From contig JAODUP010000556.1 in assembly GCA_025642065.1 (NCBI GenBank), positions 206,001 through 270,000 of the forward strand: a DNA stretch of 64,000 nucleotides, in the 5' to 3' direction. This stretch comes from Paralvinella palmiformis (Eukaryota; Annelida; Polychaeta; Terebellida; Alvinellidae). The notes under the pieces were generated by a model. It was not told the DNA's origin. It saw nothing but the letters and a program-made list of their open reading frames with translations, and made no database searches. The translations under genes were made by a program, and so were the position numbers. Every line of letters begins with the position of its first letter. Position 1 is the stretch's first letter. This document shows positions 15,617-30,600 of this stretch, piece by piece.

Positions 15617-18600
15617 TATATGTAATATCATTTAAACTGAAACACACACACACACAGACAGAGAGAGAGAGAGGAGTGTGATAACTTTCAGGTATAAACT
15701 ATTTTTCAAGCTTTATAAGCAAAAAGCTCTACATAGGATTGGAGGGAGGGGGGAGTTGTTGGTCAGTTTTCACAGAATTAAATAACATACAAAATTGTTT
15801 ATATTGCTTGTAGCTGAAATGGTTTTTCGTCAATATTCAGATAAAACAAATAATCTGCCAGTAGTACTATCTAACAGTTAAGTTACATGTCAAGTACAAC
15901 AAATACAAAAATTAAATATAGTCTAACACCACACTGAGTTAGCGCTAGACCTAAACTCTCTTGGGCCATTTTGGCTAAAAGGAGTCATTTTGTTTTAGCC
16001 AAATACAATGTTGTTTAGTCATATTATGTAGGTGTAACTTAGTTATAAATGAGCACGAAGATGTGCAAAGATAATCTGACGTCACTTGTTTGTGCGCTGA
16101 AATATCTTTCTTTCTTGGAATGTACCTCCTTTAAAGGAGTATCACTCCAAGTCCAAGTGTGTACAATTCACATAAAATTCTTAAAATCGAAGCCTTATCG
16201 CGATTAGTCATTGACTCACGTCGAATAATTTATTCACGGAAATTTTTCAGGCGATATCAGGGTGCAGAATTATGCTGGCTGCGTTTTCATAAAACAATTC
16301 TTCGGGATATTTAAAAAAATAGTGGCCAAACACACTTGTGTACGGTCATTATCAATATGTTTACGTTTTGGAAAAGCCGCATGTCGGAGAGAGATGATGA
16401 TGATTGGTGTTTTACGCCCAATTTTGTGCACATGATAGGCTAAATGGGACGTGTCGGAGAGAGGGAGCACGTGGGTTTATTCGTCTTTTTAAACATCAAA
16501 AGTCTTTTCTTAACATTTATTTTGAAAACTGAAGACAGTGGAAGGAATATACCAAATAATTTGGTGTATTGACAGCTAAATGTCATAATAAACTGATACA
16601 TAACCATGCTGGAATCTGATTTGAATTAGAAATATATTGTTATCCATGACGTCACCACTACGTCACCACTATGCTAATATTTTTTTAATACTAGCTATTA
16701 AAACCATATACAACAAAACTGTGCTGGAATCGACGGAGAACACCAGATCGTAAATTTGTTGTATGATTGATGTTTTACGGACATTTTTGTGCACATTGTA
16801 GGCCAAATGGGGGAGTAACCTACAAAGATAATGAAGTAAAGTCAAAGATAATCTGTGGTTCAACACGCTACCAATTGGACCACAAAAATGATAAAGACAA
16901 TAATTATGTGTTTGTGGTTTTATTGATCCACACTCTAACATAATACAAGTGTTTAAACATAAAATAAAGCACAAAATAGCAGACAGTAATAATTCATACA
17001 CAGAGGATCAAGGAGGAAACACAATCAAGTTACCAAGCACTGCATATAATTCCTTCAGCAAAGTATGAAAACAGTTAATATGATATATGAAATCCATATT
17101 TATATCATATAAATATTAACATAAAATGGGGAAAAACCAGAGTGATCAAACAGATAAATAGGAAAGGGACAGGGAAATCCATCATATAAAGCCCATGTGC
17201 TTTTATTTAATGCAAATAAAGACAACTGGCGAATCAGAAGAGAGTATTTGAGTCACGTGACCATAATGCAAAATGGACGTTTACCAGCCAAAATCAGCAG
17301 CTCACCAAAATCTCTCCCATCCTTCAAGCATGGTTCATATTTTGAGTTTATATCCATAAATATGACACCTGAAATGGTTACAGCAGTAGATTGTGCCATT
17401 ATTTCAGATCAGGAAACTATCGGATGATAAATATTTGTCATTTATCATAACCCATTTTCTGCTGAAAATCGGTCCAAAATCCATCCTACAATCGGGAACA
17501 GTACTTTTTAGCGAGGATTGGTGAGGTATCTAATCAAGTATTGGAGAGACATTTAATCAAATAAAGATATAAAACCGGCATTTGACATGAGCATTTCATG
17601 TTTCGCTAAATTGACGATACGTGCATTTTAGTAAAAGATTAAAGTAAAAGTTCTAACATAGAATGGAAAGAATATAATAAAAACTAAACTGATCAAACTT
17701 TTATCCTGCTAAATTTATTTCCATATCAAGTTGACTAATTATTGGTAATATTCTGTTTTACTGTCAGTAAACTTTAAAAGGAGAAAGCATTTAGTGAATA
17801 ATATTAATTTAAAATAATAAAAATAATTATAGCTATTAATTTGGTTAGATTTCTCCTCTTCCTTGAATAATTTAGAACATTGTATTGTTGATATTTGGCT
17901 ATGGATGACTCAATATCTTCTAAGAATAAATTACAATAAAACAAATATTATATGAAGACACCATTATTACAGATAGGTGCATCTTTGATTAGCCTTAATG
18001 GATAAATAAATAATCTAGGGGTTATTTTTGACAAATGTATTAACATGTATGAACATGTCACATCAGTATGCCGAGCTGACTACTACCATCTTAAGAACAT
18101 CCACTGTTTAAAACCATTCTTGACACAAGAATCACTTGTAACTGTAGTTCATGCCTTTGTTACATATCGTATAGACTATTGTAACTCCCTGTTATACGAC
18201 ATATCTGATTATAACATCAATCGCCTTCTGCGAATCCAGAATAATGCAGTTCGTATAGTGACAAATACTTGAAAATATGATCAATCACCCCGATTCTTCA
18301 AAAACTACATTGGATACCTGTTAGAAAACGTATCCATTTCAAGAATATACTAACAACTTATAAATCTATCAATGCCATGACATTTGAACACCTGTGAGAG
18401 TCATCTCAAAAACTCAGAGTATCCAGTCAGATACTATTGCAGGTACCTGTCTCAGCTCAATTCAATAGGTGATTGTTCATTTAGTGTTGCAGCTCCCACT
18501 TTGTGGAATATATTGTCGTCCGATATTAGAAATATGTCATCTCTTGAAAATTTTAAATCTGTTCTAAAAACACACCTGTCTAAGGTCACTTTCACGGATA

Positions 18601-21600
18601 AATAATGATTAGGTATTGCTTAAATCTCTTACACGGCTTTTACAGATATATTATTTGAGATATCACTGTACAGCGCCTTTGAATGGCTCCTGCTAGTAAG
18701 GGCGCTTTATTAAATATACATTATTACCATCATTATAATGAGGATATTGCAAAATCCTTCCTCAAAATGATTAAATTTAGTGAATGAGTGAATTATTGAT
18801 TTAATCTCATCATTGCTCACACCTCAGAGACATGGCTGAGTAACGATTCTTTAAGGAAATATTTATCAAATACAGATATGGGTTAGATACCAACCCAGAA
18901 CCAGACAAAACTTAGAACATATGACATAATGAGGAGAGAAAAGCATTATCATACTATTGGCTTCATACATCAATCAAACAAAAGAGAAATATATCACTTT
19001 TAAAATGGTAGTTCTTAAATAGAAGATTTTGGTTGATCATGGGATAAGTGTATAATTCAATAATTCTACTTTATTTAACCATCTGTTACTAGTGCTAGAT
19101 ATAACAGAACTAACCAAATATTTCTGCCATCTGATATACATTTAAACCAAACAGAAAAGATATATAAAGATGCCACTGATGGGGTTACTAAATTATTGCA
19201 TCATAAATATTTTTCTGAACTTTTCAAGTATTAAATTAAAGATAGAGGATTTATTGGCCATTTTGAAGGTGGTTCATTGACTAGACCCTTCATTCAGTAG
19301 TCAGTCAATTGTATTAATTCATTTATTATTATTATTGAGGTCCAAAATTTAGATGAGTCAATTTCACTTTTAAGTTTTATATAAATTATAAGTGATGACA
19401 ATATAATTTTTATGTTAGCTCAATCTGTGTTTCAATTATAAAATCTGATGTAGATGTGCTTCTGAGTTCTTTCTTTGTTATTTTTGCTACTGCTGTGACT
19501 GATCTGAAATAACGCAATACTTGTTGGGAAAGGTACAGCTGGTGATTGTTCTAAGTGTAACATCTGGATATTGATTTTAAAAAAATGAAACATTTATCGA
19601 GTTTTAATTCATTTTCAGCATATCATGCAACTGAATGTGTAAATATTGCTATATGCACCACTGTCTTTTTGTGTACATTTAACAAAAATATATCTATGAC
19701 AATTCCCAAGGAGGGTGCGGCAGATTGTTTTATAATTTTCTTCAGAAAACTCAGAAAAAATGGAAAACTCTTGGAAAACTTTGCAGGCTTGTAAAAGTTA
19801 TTGTCATCTATATATAACATTTGTTATATATACAGGGTTCATACTCATTTTGACATCTCAGATTCCAGGACTTTCCAGGACCTTCCAATGTCAAATTCAA
19901 GGACCTTTTCAATGAATTCACAAACTTTTAATGGGCAAAAAATACAACCATATTTCAGAAGAAGTGTAATGACTGAATTCCTGTATGCTTATGATTAGAA
20001 ATATAGATCTATATGTCCAAATTCCAGGACTTTCAAGGACCTCTACAAATATAACAGGACTTCCCAGCCATGGAATCCAAATTTTCAAATTCCAGGACTT
20101 TCCAGGACCTGTGCGAACCCTGATATAGTAACATATAAACTAACTGTGTGTCTGATAATGTTTTAAACGTGAACTATGAAAATGACAAAAACAAATTAGT
20201 TCTGAGTGAGATTCTAGAACAAAATGTTATGTTTACTATCCATGATCTGACTCTATTATAACTATAACCAAGATTGGCAGGTTTTTAACACCGATGTTAT
20301 TAACACCATTAATTAATTTATATTAACATCATGTAAAAACAGGTTTTACATTTTTTTACACTGACTCGTTAACAACTCAATTGTTTTACAGGCAACTATA
20401 AAATAGTACAATGATAACAATATAACAACATCTACCGGTACTACAGCACGACTGTAATACATAAACAGCAATTGAGTTAAAAGATTAATCCAAATTATGA
20501 TAACCCACTACCCAGTCTAGTTGACCCATCACCGATGAACACATAGTTGCCTACACGCTCCATCCCTCGTATAAAGGTGTAAATCTTACAGCGAAGCAAT
20601 TAGTTATAATTTATAACAAACTTTATACTATAACTGGCTCAACTTTAATATGGAAACACTCAATCAAGTACTGTAACATTATATGACATTCTAAATAGCC
20701 AGATATAACAACATTAAAAACTTACCATATAACTTCTGTATCCATGATGAAACATTTCTAAAACTCTCTTTCTGTAATAAATAAGAAACAATAATATTAC
20801 AGTATTTATTATTCATGATGATTTATTATTGGTTTATATCAGTGGGGAGTTCTCTCATAGAGCTTAAAACTAATCACAAATATTGACTAATAAACAGCAT
20901 ATAGAAAAATTTTAATATAAGAAACATTGATTATAAACTAATAATAATATATGTTATAACACCTTGACATTATTAATGAGTCAAGGTGTTTAGCTTCATG
21001 GCTTAGGTCACACCTGGAAGATATAAATGAAGGAAACAAATCCCACAAACACAGACATAAGCCAGATTTGAACCCACAACCTGTAGGTTTGCAGTGCAGT
21101 GTACCATTAGGAAATCCTCAGATTATCCATGAATTATATGATTTTGTAAATATGGCACAAATGTCACAGGTGCCATCTTAAACAATCATAACACCTCCAG
21201 TTTTTCATAGCTTAAGGCCTAACAATAGATGTGTACTTCTAACCAAGCAAATTAACGGCGAGTACATAAACTAGGCCAGGTCAGCTGTGATTGACGGTGA
21301 TAGACTGGCTGACTGTTTTCAGATGTTTATCTGCATCGACACTAGTACAACGCTTTTTCTCATCTTTTAAGTCACACATTCAAAGAAATATGAACAATGT
21401 TAATGAAACAATTCCACACTTTTCTCATCCGAAAATGTATTTCCACAATACATAGAATACATATTTTAATGCATGCAAAATGAAACAAAAAACGTTCCAT
21501 TCTGACATATTATATGCCAGCATGCATCTTGTAACACAAAATTTTATTTACATTTCATTTTAGATTTTGTATAATTGCCCGATCTTCTGTAACACATTTC

Positions 21601-24600
21601 CTGGTTTCCATTACTAAGCTACAAGTAACATGCATATATAACCCCAAATAATTGGCAACGAGTACTGGACCTGGGACAGATACGTTTTAAAGGTACCTAG
21701 TTAGTTACACTGAAATGTGCTCAGATACAATTAGGTACCTATCTAGATACATGAATTATGAAGGTATCTAGTTACAGTTACATTCCAGATGTATCTAGAT
21801 ATATTTACAGTTTCTGTGCGGTGTATGTTGTCATTGGGTGTATATTTGTGTGTGAAAGAACATGACAACACCAGTCCATGTGGCTTTCATGATTGCGATT
21901 TAAAACATGAAAGATACAATCAAGGTTTATAAATTATTTGGACAGAACATATCAAACAAACCCTATTTATGTTTATATTGGCAATTAGTGTCATCACGTG
22001 ATCTGACTGATGGCTTCAATGTGGCTTTCTTAATTAGCATAAATTATTCATGTTGATAATATTTCTCAGCTCACGATTGAAATTTAAAAGATGAAAGATA
22101 CAATCACAGATGAGACAATTACCATAGCTCTCTTAATAATTTGTATTCAAGACCACTCAATTAATTGTCAGGATACATGTTAAAATTATATAATATGAAT
22201 GACAATCTTTATTAGTGTTAAAATATGCAATTAAATATATGAGTATTTAAAATAATCATGTATCTAAAATTCTGATACATCTCCTATGGGAAGGAATGTG
22301 TCTTATTTGTGTCACTGATTCTTTATCACAATGTGTCAAGAGATTCAATATAGGAGAGCTTAGATTTGCTCGGAATACCAAGCTACTATCAATCATGTTA
22401 CATCTTTACTCATCTACGTGGAAGGTGAATCGTTTTATTGATGATTTTTATTATGAAATGTGAAATATTTTATTAACAAATCTTTGCATAGATTAAGTGT
22501 CTAGGTTGTGTGTATTCTAGTTGTTTTATTTCATTATCCATTTGTGTTCCTACATGTTCTTGTTATTATGTTGAATGTACTACCAATACGAGATAAAGAT
22601 ATTATTATTATTATTAACATATTATTATATTGTCAGTGATGTAACTGGAAGGGTAAAGGATGTGGATGTAGGTGTAAGTATATCTATTTATGTAGCAGAC
22701 TATCTGGCAACTAATGTCAACTTGATTGACATTAGTTGTGTCTAAAGTGAGAGTATATTAAAATTATTATTTGGCTGGAGATGAAAACTGGAACTAACAC
22801 TAATAACAGTAAAGTTCTTCTGGGATGTGTATATCACAGTACATCTAGCACATCTCAAGAGGATGTGTATATCACAGTACATCTAGCACACCTGAAGAGG
22901 ATGTGTATATCACAGTACATCTAGCACATCTCAAGAGGATGTGTATATCACAGTACATCTAGCACATCTCAAGAGGCTGTGTATATCACAGTACATCTAG
23001 CACACCTGAAGAGGATGTGTATATCACAGTACATCTAGCACATCTGAAGAGGATGTGAATCTATGCAACATCTTGGGTAATCTGTCAAACTTAAATGCCA
23101 CTGATGTTGCAATAATGGGAGACTAATCATACAGACTGGGAGTCCATCACTACACAGTAGAGTATTAACTACATCAGTTAGCATTTTTTTGATGAAGTTA
23201 GAGATGTATATTTGATACCATCACGTGACTCGGCCTACCAGATACCAACATATACAAAACTCACCTCTTGATATTGACCAATAGTGAACATTCAATCAAT
23301 TATCTAGAGTATTGTGTAGAAATCCGATATGACTAAATCCCTAGAATAATCAGTTATACTTACAGCAAATAAAATTATAACACTATAATTAGCATAAACC
23401 ATAAGCTACTGAAGAATGACTGAACTTCTCAATTCCATCGCATAAATTCAGTAAAAACATGATTATGTCACGAAGGATCATGTACTAAGTTCACCATCCA
23501 GGAAGATCAAACTAGCTAAGATGAGAGTATCAAAAGAAGACACGACTAAACTTGACAGGAAGAATTAACAAATAGAGGTGAGCATCAAATGAAGAAGACA
23601 AAAAAAACAGTTAAACATAATGATAAGAAACTCACCCATCAATGTGAAATGTAATCTAAAGGTATTCTGATAATGTTAAAATTATTATTATAAGTCAAAG
23701 GTGAAAAACAGAAATAAGACTCAGTGACCTACAAACAGCAGAGGGGGGGGCTCACATGAGACAATAAAACCAAGACAGACCTACTCAAACAATACTTTGT
23801 CGGTGTTTTATGAGAATACCTCAGATTATACCAGACACGACACTCAGATATATCATACCCAGTACAGATTCAATGTGAACAATAAACATCATTGAAAAGA
23901 GGGCTAAAAACTCCAGGTCAACTACATGTTCTGAGCAATTGAACTCCCTTCTTTAACTTGCTCTGAGCATCAACTACACTAAATCGTATACAGAAGAACA
24001 GCTGATAGTTGAGTGGAGAAATGAACACTACACCAATACACAAGAATAGGTCAAAGGTCATTCCAGGCAGAGATGAGGTCAAATACATTTTTATCTGTAA
24101 CTTAGTGTAAGTATTTAAATACTTTTTTAAAACTCTTCGACATTTAGGAATTATTGACTGAATTCTTAAAAGTCAAGTAATTGTACTGTGTCCTTTGGCA
24201 ATTCACTGAGAAATGATAGCAAAGTAAAGTCAATTAAGCCATCATATGAGAAGTCACTGAGATAGTAGACCATTGAGACAACTGTATAAGAAGGGTAGTT
24301 GACAAGAAGCCATTGCCTTACTCGTCTGTTATCACTGTAATGTAGTTAGCGATAACAAAACTACCTTAGACTGGTCTGCCTGTCATCTTTGGATCAGTGT
24401 TTCCATGCCCTAGTTAATTAAACTGAACAGCAGCCAGATGACTGCCAGATTTGGTGACCATCAATTGTTTCAAATATTTGTTTTACTAGAAGCCTATGGG
24501 TTAAGAGAAATTCAGAGAACGGCAACCGAGTTGATCCACCTAGCATATGATAAGAGCTTAAGAATATTATTGGAGCATCGCAGGAGTAAAGGGGATATGC

Positions 24601-27600
24601 TATACCTAAATGTAACTGGAGTATAGATACTCCTAGTGCAACAATATACTCTGTAGTCTCTGAGCACAATGTTCTTAGCTTATTTGTTATTCTCCAGTTA
24701 ATTTTAGTTTATGGACTGTGATGGATTCAATCGAATCACATGCTCAATTGGTTTGACCATAAAATGACCGAGTCACATGATGTACCAAGAAAACTTTTAT
24801 TGGTCAAGCAGCCATTGAACAAATGAGTTGAAGTTTTATGGGATGTTTGCCAACAATTTATTAACGATTCTTGTGGAATACTGTGGAATGTAGGATAATA
24901 TTAATGGTTGGTAAATCAATTAGTTCACTTGATGTTAATAATAGTTTTATTTAATATTTCCTTGGAGTTATGGTAGCTAAATGAAGTATTTTCTTACTTC
25001 ATATGAGGGTTGGGGCGATTACAGGACCAGGTATTGATTACGATTACTTGAGAATACGATGATTATGACTACATTAATTCTGAATATAATTCCTTATGAT
25101 TACGATGTAAAGTAATTATGTATATTACTGATAAAAAGATGGTAGAGTGTTTACATGTTGCTTTGTAAAAACCAGATACACTTTTTGGTACCTTCTTGAA
25201 ATGACTATCCATGGAAGAGTCATCATCCACTCGGACTCTATGGGGGCACTAACCATCATCACCACAGCCTTTTCCCGAAATCATCACAGAAATATACACC
25301 ACGGCATCAACCCTCAAGCAGCGTGGAATCCAAGTAATACTCCACTGGGTTCCAAGCCACATTAACCTTGAGGGCAACGACCCAGCTGATAAACTGGCAA
25401 ATGAAACCAAGAGCCTAGACGTCATCGAATATGACGAACATACCCCAGGCACATTCAACCATCTTGTTGGCAGATTCATCTCTAATCAACTTCAATCGAT
25501 CTATACAGACTAAAGATCATCATCTGGACTTACACAAGGAACCTCACCGGCTCGTCACCCTTAACACTATACCGACACTGTCAACAAGTGTATGGCCTGG
25601 TACATTATCTGCTCAACCTCCCAGCCTACCTGAAGCACTGAAGAATACTGAAAGGTCATCTCCACTCGGAAGACTACAAACTTCCAGACCATCACCTAGC
25701 AGCATTGATCATAAGGAAATCAACATTCCTACCAAAACATCATAACCCCACTTCTCCAGAAAGATCCTTAGACATATCAACAACAACAATAAGGACAGAT
25801 CAGACCCTCTCTATGGACTAGTGGATAAGAGTGTGGGACTTCTGTACCCATATTCATGCTGTGCGGGAGGCCGGAGGTTCAAATCCCAGCCGTTGCATTA
25901 TAGCAGGAGGAGTTTTTCACCCTGGCAAGGTTTTTCTCCTCCGAACATGACATCTATAGTAAACTGAGGTGCCACCACGTTAAACAACTGCCATTTTGCC
26001 TATTATCATAATAAGAGAAATCAACACCAGGTGGCTGTGCCCAATAGGTGACAGCCAGGGGTCTCTACCCCAAACTTCAACAAGAGTCAATATGTAAATC
26101 AGTTCTATTGTTTATCTTTTGCCTTACATACCTAACCATATCTCTGGCATGATATAACATGGTAAATAATCAAACACCTTGATTACATTTACAATGTAAT
26201 CGATTAAGATTACATTGCATATAGAAATGGCGATCATTATTACTTGAAATCATGTAATTGATTACGATTACCTCAACCCTGCTTCGTATGCAATTAATTA
26301 GTTTTCATTTGTTATTAGGAATGTATCAGTATTTAGACAGTCATTGATATATTCTTGGTTGAGAACTAGCTTATGTTCTTGGTTTTGTTATCAATACATC
26401 AACCCATTTAAGGGATCAATAATCAATACTAAACCAGTGACTTCACACCCTGGGTCTGATAGTGCCAGGCTAAAATCTTGTTTAACCAATTTGGCTAAAG
26501 AACCAGAATTCTTTTAAATGAAAATAGGTTTTGCCTTTTTTTTACATTACATGAAATTGAAAAACTTAAGGTATAAATTTAGAAGCACATAAATATTGTC
26601 TGTAATGATGACATTCTTTGCTGTTTTGGTAAAGGTCTGCTGACCCTGGGCTTTAACCAAGTCATCCTTTAGGGGATTTCCACTGACATAAACCTTTGAC
26701 AATCTGGTCAAAAATATCAGCAATCAATTGACCAGTAAAAGCCAGTTAAAACCACTGGCCTAGCTAATACGAGTATTAGCCAGCTTTTGGCCAACCTTGC
26801 TTTCATTTCACAATTAAGAAATTTATATAAATGTATGCAACTAAATTTCTTGAAATGGAAAAATATTGGAACAAACCCGCAGAGTAAAGCTAAGACATGT
26901 GATTTGTATGATTCCATAAAATATTTTTGGTATCTTTAATTCTTTTGTCGAAGGCTAATCAGTCCATACTGCAGCTTTGTACTGATCCATAGCACCATCC
27001 TGTTATTATTAATGGAGTCAGTATCCCCTCAGACAGTATGCAATGATATTCTAAGTCATGTTAGGCAATCACACTAATAAATGGATGTACAATTTGTCTC
27101 AAACCTAGGTATGGTGCTTTGACAGCTCGGCCCGGCCAAGGAAAAAGATATGTAAATTAATTTATTAATATTTGTGTGTGTGTGTATTATATATATATAT
27201 TAACAGCTTGGTGGTCGTTTACTTGCAGTCCAAGACTGATATGGAATAAGTGCATGTAGCTGTGTGAAATGTAGTAATGAATCCAAGCCAAGAGATGGTA
27301 ACTTTGACATTTGTAAAAGATATTAAAAAATGTGAAATGTACTTATCTTCATTATTCAGAAACAGCAAATATTATTTAGTATGCAGCACAAAGTACAAAA
27401 ACTAAATTTATATGATGACCTTAAAATAATACAACAAGAACTAAAAATGCATTTGGTACACAAACGTTTAGCACATACACTTACATTTGTCAGAATACGC
27501 ACACTTCTTATTTGTCAAAAAATTAGGATTCCAGCCCTGTATTATAAAATGCTTTTGACAAAATGTCACCAACAATTAACTATCAATCAATAAAGCAATA

Positions 27601-30600
27601 CTCTTTCAATCATTCCACTGATTTTGCCTACGTTTGATGTTAGCTTCATTTAACTGATTCGATGTTGTGCATTACTACAACACACCATTGTCGTATTAGT
27701 TATCATTGGGCCGAGCTGACTAGCATTCCATGGTACGGGATGTCTTGGGTAAGACTCCCGAGTTGTCCAGAATTTGACTGAGTGGATCATCAGTTGTTCT
27801 TTATGAAAAAAACTGAACGCTCCACAAACCGGATGATAATAAATAGGTATGCTAGATTTGGCATACTACAGGCATTCTTCAGCCAGAGAGTCATAAATGA
27901 CTGGAACTCACTTCCCACTGTTCAAAGTGATTAACAGCCCTTCATTAAATACCCTCAAGTCAAGATCAGACAAGTTTTGACACATACACTGATTGCTAGA
28001 TAGGTTTAAGTGCAACAGTCAGGACCAGAACAATAATCAGGCAGTGTCTCTATTCTATATCCAGGGTTGGCAGGTTTCTCCCCAACATGGTAAAAACCAT
28101 GGTAATTGCCCAGTTTCTGCTGATGGAAGATTTAACCCTATTTCATAAAGAAACCAATAAAGGTATTATATTAAACATATTAATAATTCCCTTCTCAATT
28201 TGTACATATGTGCTGGAGATGTAAGAAACAGATTTAAGGCAGATTAAGTCGTAGAAAGACCTCAAATATATTTAGCCATTAAAAGCATGACCTATACCTA
28301 AGTATAACAGAAGTACAGTTATGTAATTCCCTTTTCAATTATTAAGCTTGCTAGAGGTGTGAGAAACAGGCTTACAAAGGCAGTTTACTTGCTTATTATT
28401 TGTATTAGAGGTGTGGTATTGAAGTCTACTATGGTTGGTTTAAAATAAGTTGCCTTTACACCTGTAACATGTACACAAAGTGGCTGTAAAATATCAATCG
28501 TCATCACCAAGGAATTGGACTGGTAAATTGTCTCAAGAAGTCTTGTAATTTTGGTATAAAAAATCCTGAAATAAAACTATGCTTAAGATTTCTTTTTGTT
28601 TGTAGTTTGACTTGGGCCAGCCTAAAAAATGCATGGGACTGAAAAATTTATTTTAACACGTATTTCTGGGGGTAGCTCTATGAGAATTATATACATAAGA
28701 TCAGAATGAAACAATATGAAACTTAAGATGCACTAATACTCGCAATATTTTGTAATCAAACAATTTCTGCAGTCAAGCATGCGGAATGTGGTATTATTCT
28801 ATTTATATTCCATAGGTGGCAGCACTTACATGAGTGTATAAAACTTATGGTATCAATGCTACTTCTGGTATATATATTTACATGTTCATGTATTAATATC
28901 TCTGTACTCACTAATGCGTACTTGTTGTCATAATTATGAATAAAATGGTTCACTTGTAGTTCAGCATTATGCTCTTTTGTGTTTTATGTTATGATAATAC
29001 TAAAGCAAATATACATAACTGCCACATGGCGATTAAATAAAGAATTCTTAAATGTCCTGTGTGTAGGTCCGTGTGGTAAAGAAATGCAATGAAATGGTAA
29101 CAAATATGGTATTTAAAGTTATTTATGCAAAATTCTACAACTGATAAACACTACCCCTAGACTCATAGCATTAATTAGTCACACCGGTTTGATTTAATAT
29201 ATACAATGTACATATTTGTTTATAATAACAGAATATTCAGTATGCCTTTGGAAAGGGATAGCTTTAAGGCAGTTTGAAGCAGTTTAATGTGGTTTTTACC
29301 ACTTTAAGGCCAGGGTTGGTCAAAAGCCAGCTAATACTCGTGGCTTTTACTGGTTTTAACCAGCTTATACTAGCTGATTGGCTTTTACTGGCTGATAGAT
29401 GATTTTTGGACCAGATTGTTGAGCCACAGATATATACTTATGGTATATATCTGTGGCTGACCATGTACTTTGCTTAATCCTCCATCTCTAGTTGTTTTTA
29501 GTGTTTCTAAATCTAATTGTACTGTAGCAAGATATCTGCTAATCTCTCACATAAAATTATAGATACACATGGTTAGCATCATGGGTGGCGTCAATACAGC
29601 CTAAAGGGATATAAGATGGGAGAAAAGAGAACTTGAATCATAAAATTTAATGCATTCTAAAACCAGTTATAAAGTGCCATATCTGAGTGCAACATGGGGA
29701 AACCAAAAGATGCCATATGGAACGTTTATGATGTTGGTGATGACAAGACTAGTACTAAATACAAGGAGTGTCAAAGTGATATTAGTAACAGAGTTCTATG
29801 ACTGAAATGTCACAGAAAGAAATGTCCAGTCCGTTGCAATATTCCAAAGAAGAGAACATTTCATTGTACTGAGAACAATGAAACCAGTCATGATTTGAAT
29901 GAATCCACACCAAAACTCCAGCAACCTAGTGTGATGAAATATGGCATGTCAGCTGATTCCACATGAAAGCTAAGCTAGATGAACAAATTGCACATCCATT
30001 CTATGCCTGCAATATTCCATTCAATATTTTCAAGGAGATTATGTTTCAATATAATTGTGAATAAATATATGTAAAAGTGTTCTTTCTGGCCAGTATTATC
30101 CACTTGGATAGTAAAGGCCAGGCGACTAAAGCCGGTTAAAACAGCCGGCTGAAAGTTACCAACCCTGTTTAAGGCACATGCCATGCCCAAAAACAGTTAA
30201 TCCCAACACTGGTTCATCAGATTGATTAACCCAGCAGACCTGTGTAGTGTATTCCTCATCACACTGTCACTGTGTTACATGGACATAGAATCGATAGATA
30301 TTAAGATAGACTAGTTTTACCCCACAAATATACTTCTAGACCTTTGCTTGGGTCCTAGATCTTGACTAGTACTAGTAGAGTCTTGTGTCTAGTAATAGTC
30401 ACTAGATAGTCTAGATCTAGTCTAATCGTCTAATCATAATGACTTTAAAAATCATGTGATCGTCCCAACTTCTCATGACATCCCAAAAAGTTAAACCAGT
30501 TCCAAACCCGGAGACAATGAGATACTAAAAAACAAATACTGAAACAGCCACAGATTCTATACCTAATCTATCATTCTATGATTCGATCCTATACTAGATG

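Larger units (their letters stand above)
25005..26281 (+). mobile_element. hAT-like non-autonomous element carrying nested LINE and SINE pieces
   Basis: Starts GAGGGTTGGGGCGATTAC and ends GATTACCTCAACCCTG; subterminal GATTACGATTAC repeats face inward. Flanks CTTCATAT (24997-25004) and CTTCGTAT (26282-26289) form an 8-bp duplication with one mismatch, the hAT signature. Left 200 bp and right 200 bp match the copy at 34058-37996. Nested content: RNase H fragment (25204-25800) and a SINE (25808-26006). Confidence 0.85.

Noticed and set aside
24418..24669. Overlapping open frames on both strands as a small gene
   Set aside because: No domain, no splice context and no initiation context; antisense frames of similar length suggest chance.
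25010..25090. GATTAC-like repeats as interstitial telomere sequence
   Set aside because: Neither strand carries TTAGGG-type arrays; the motif is confined to hAT element ends and is inverted between them.
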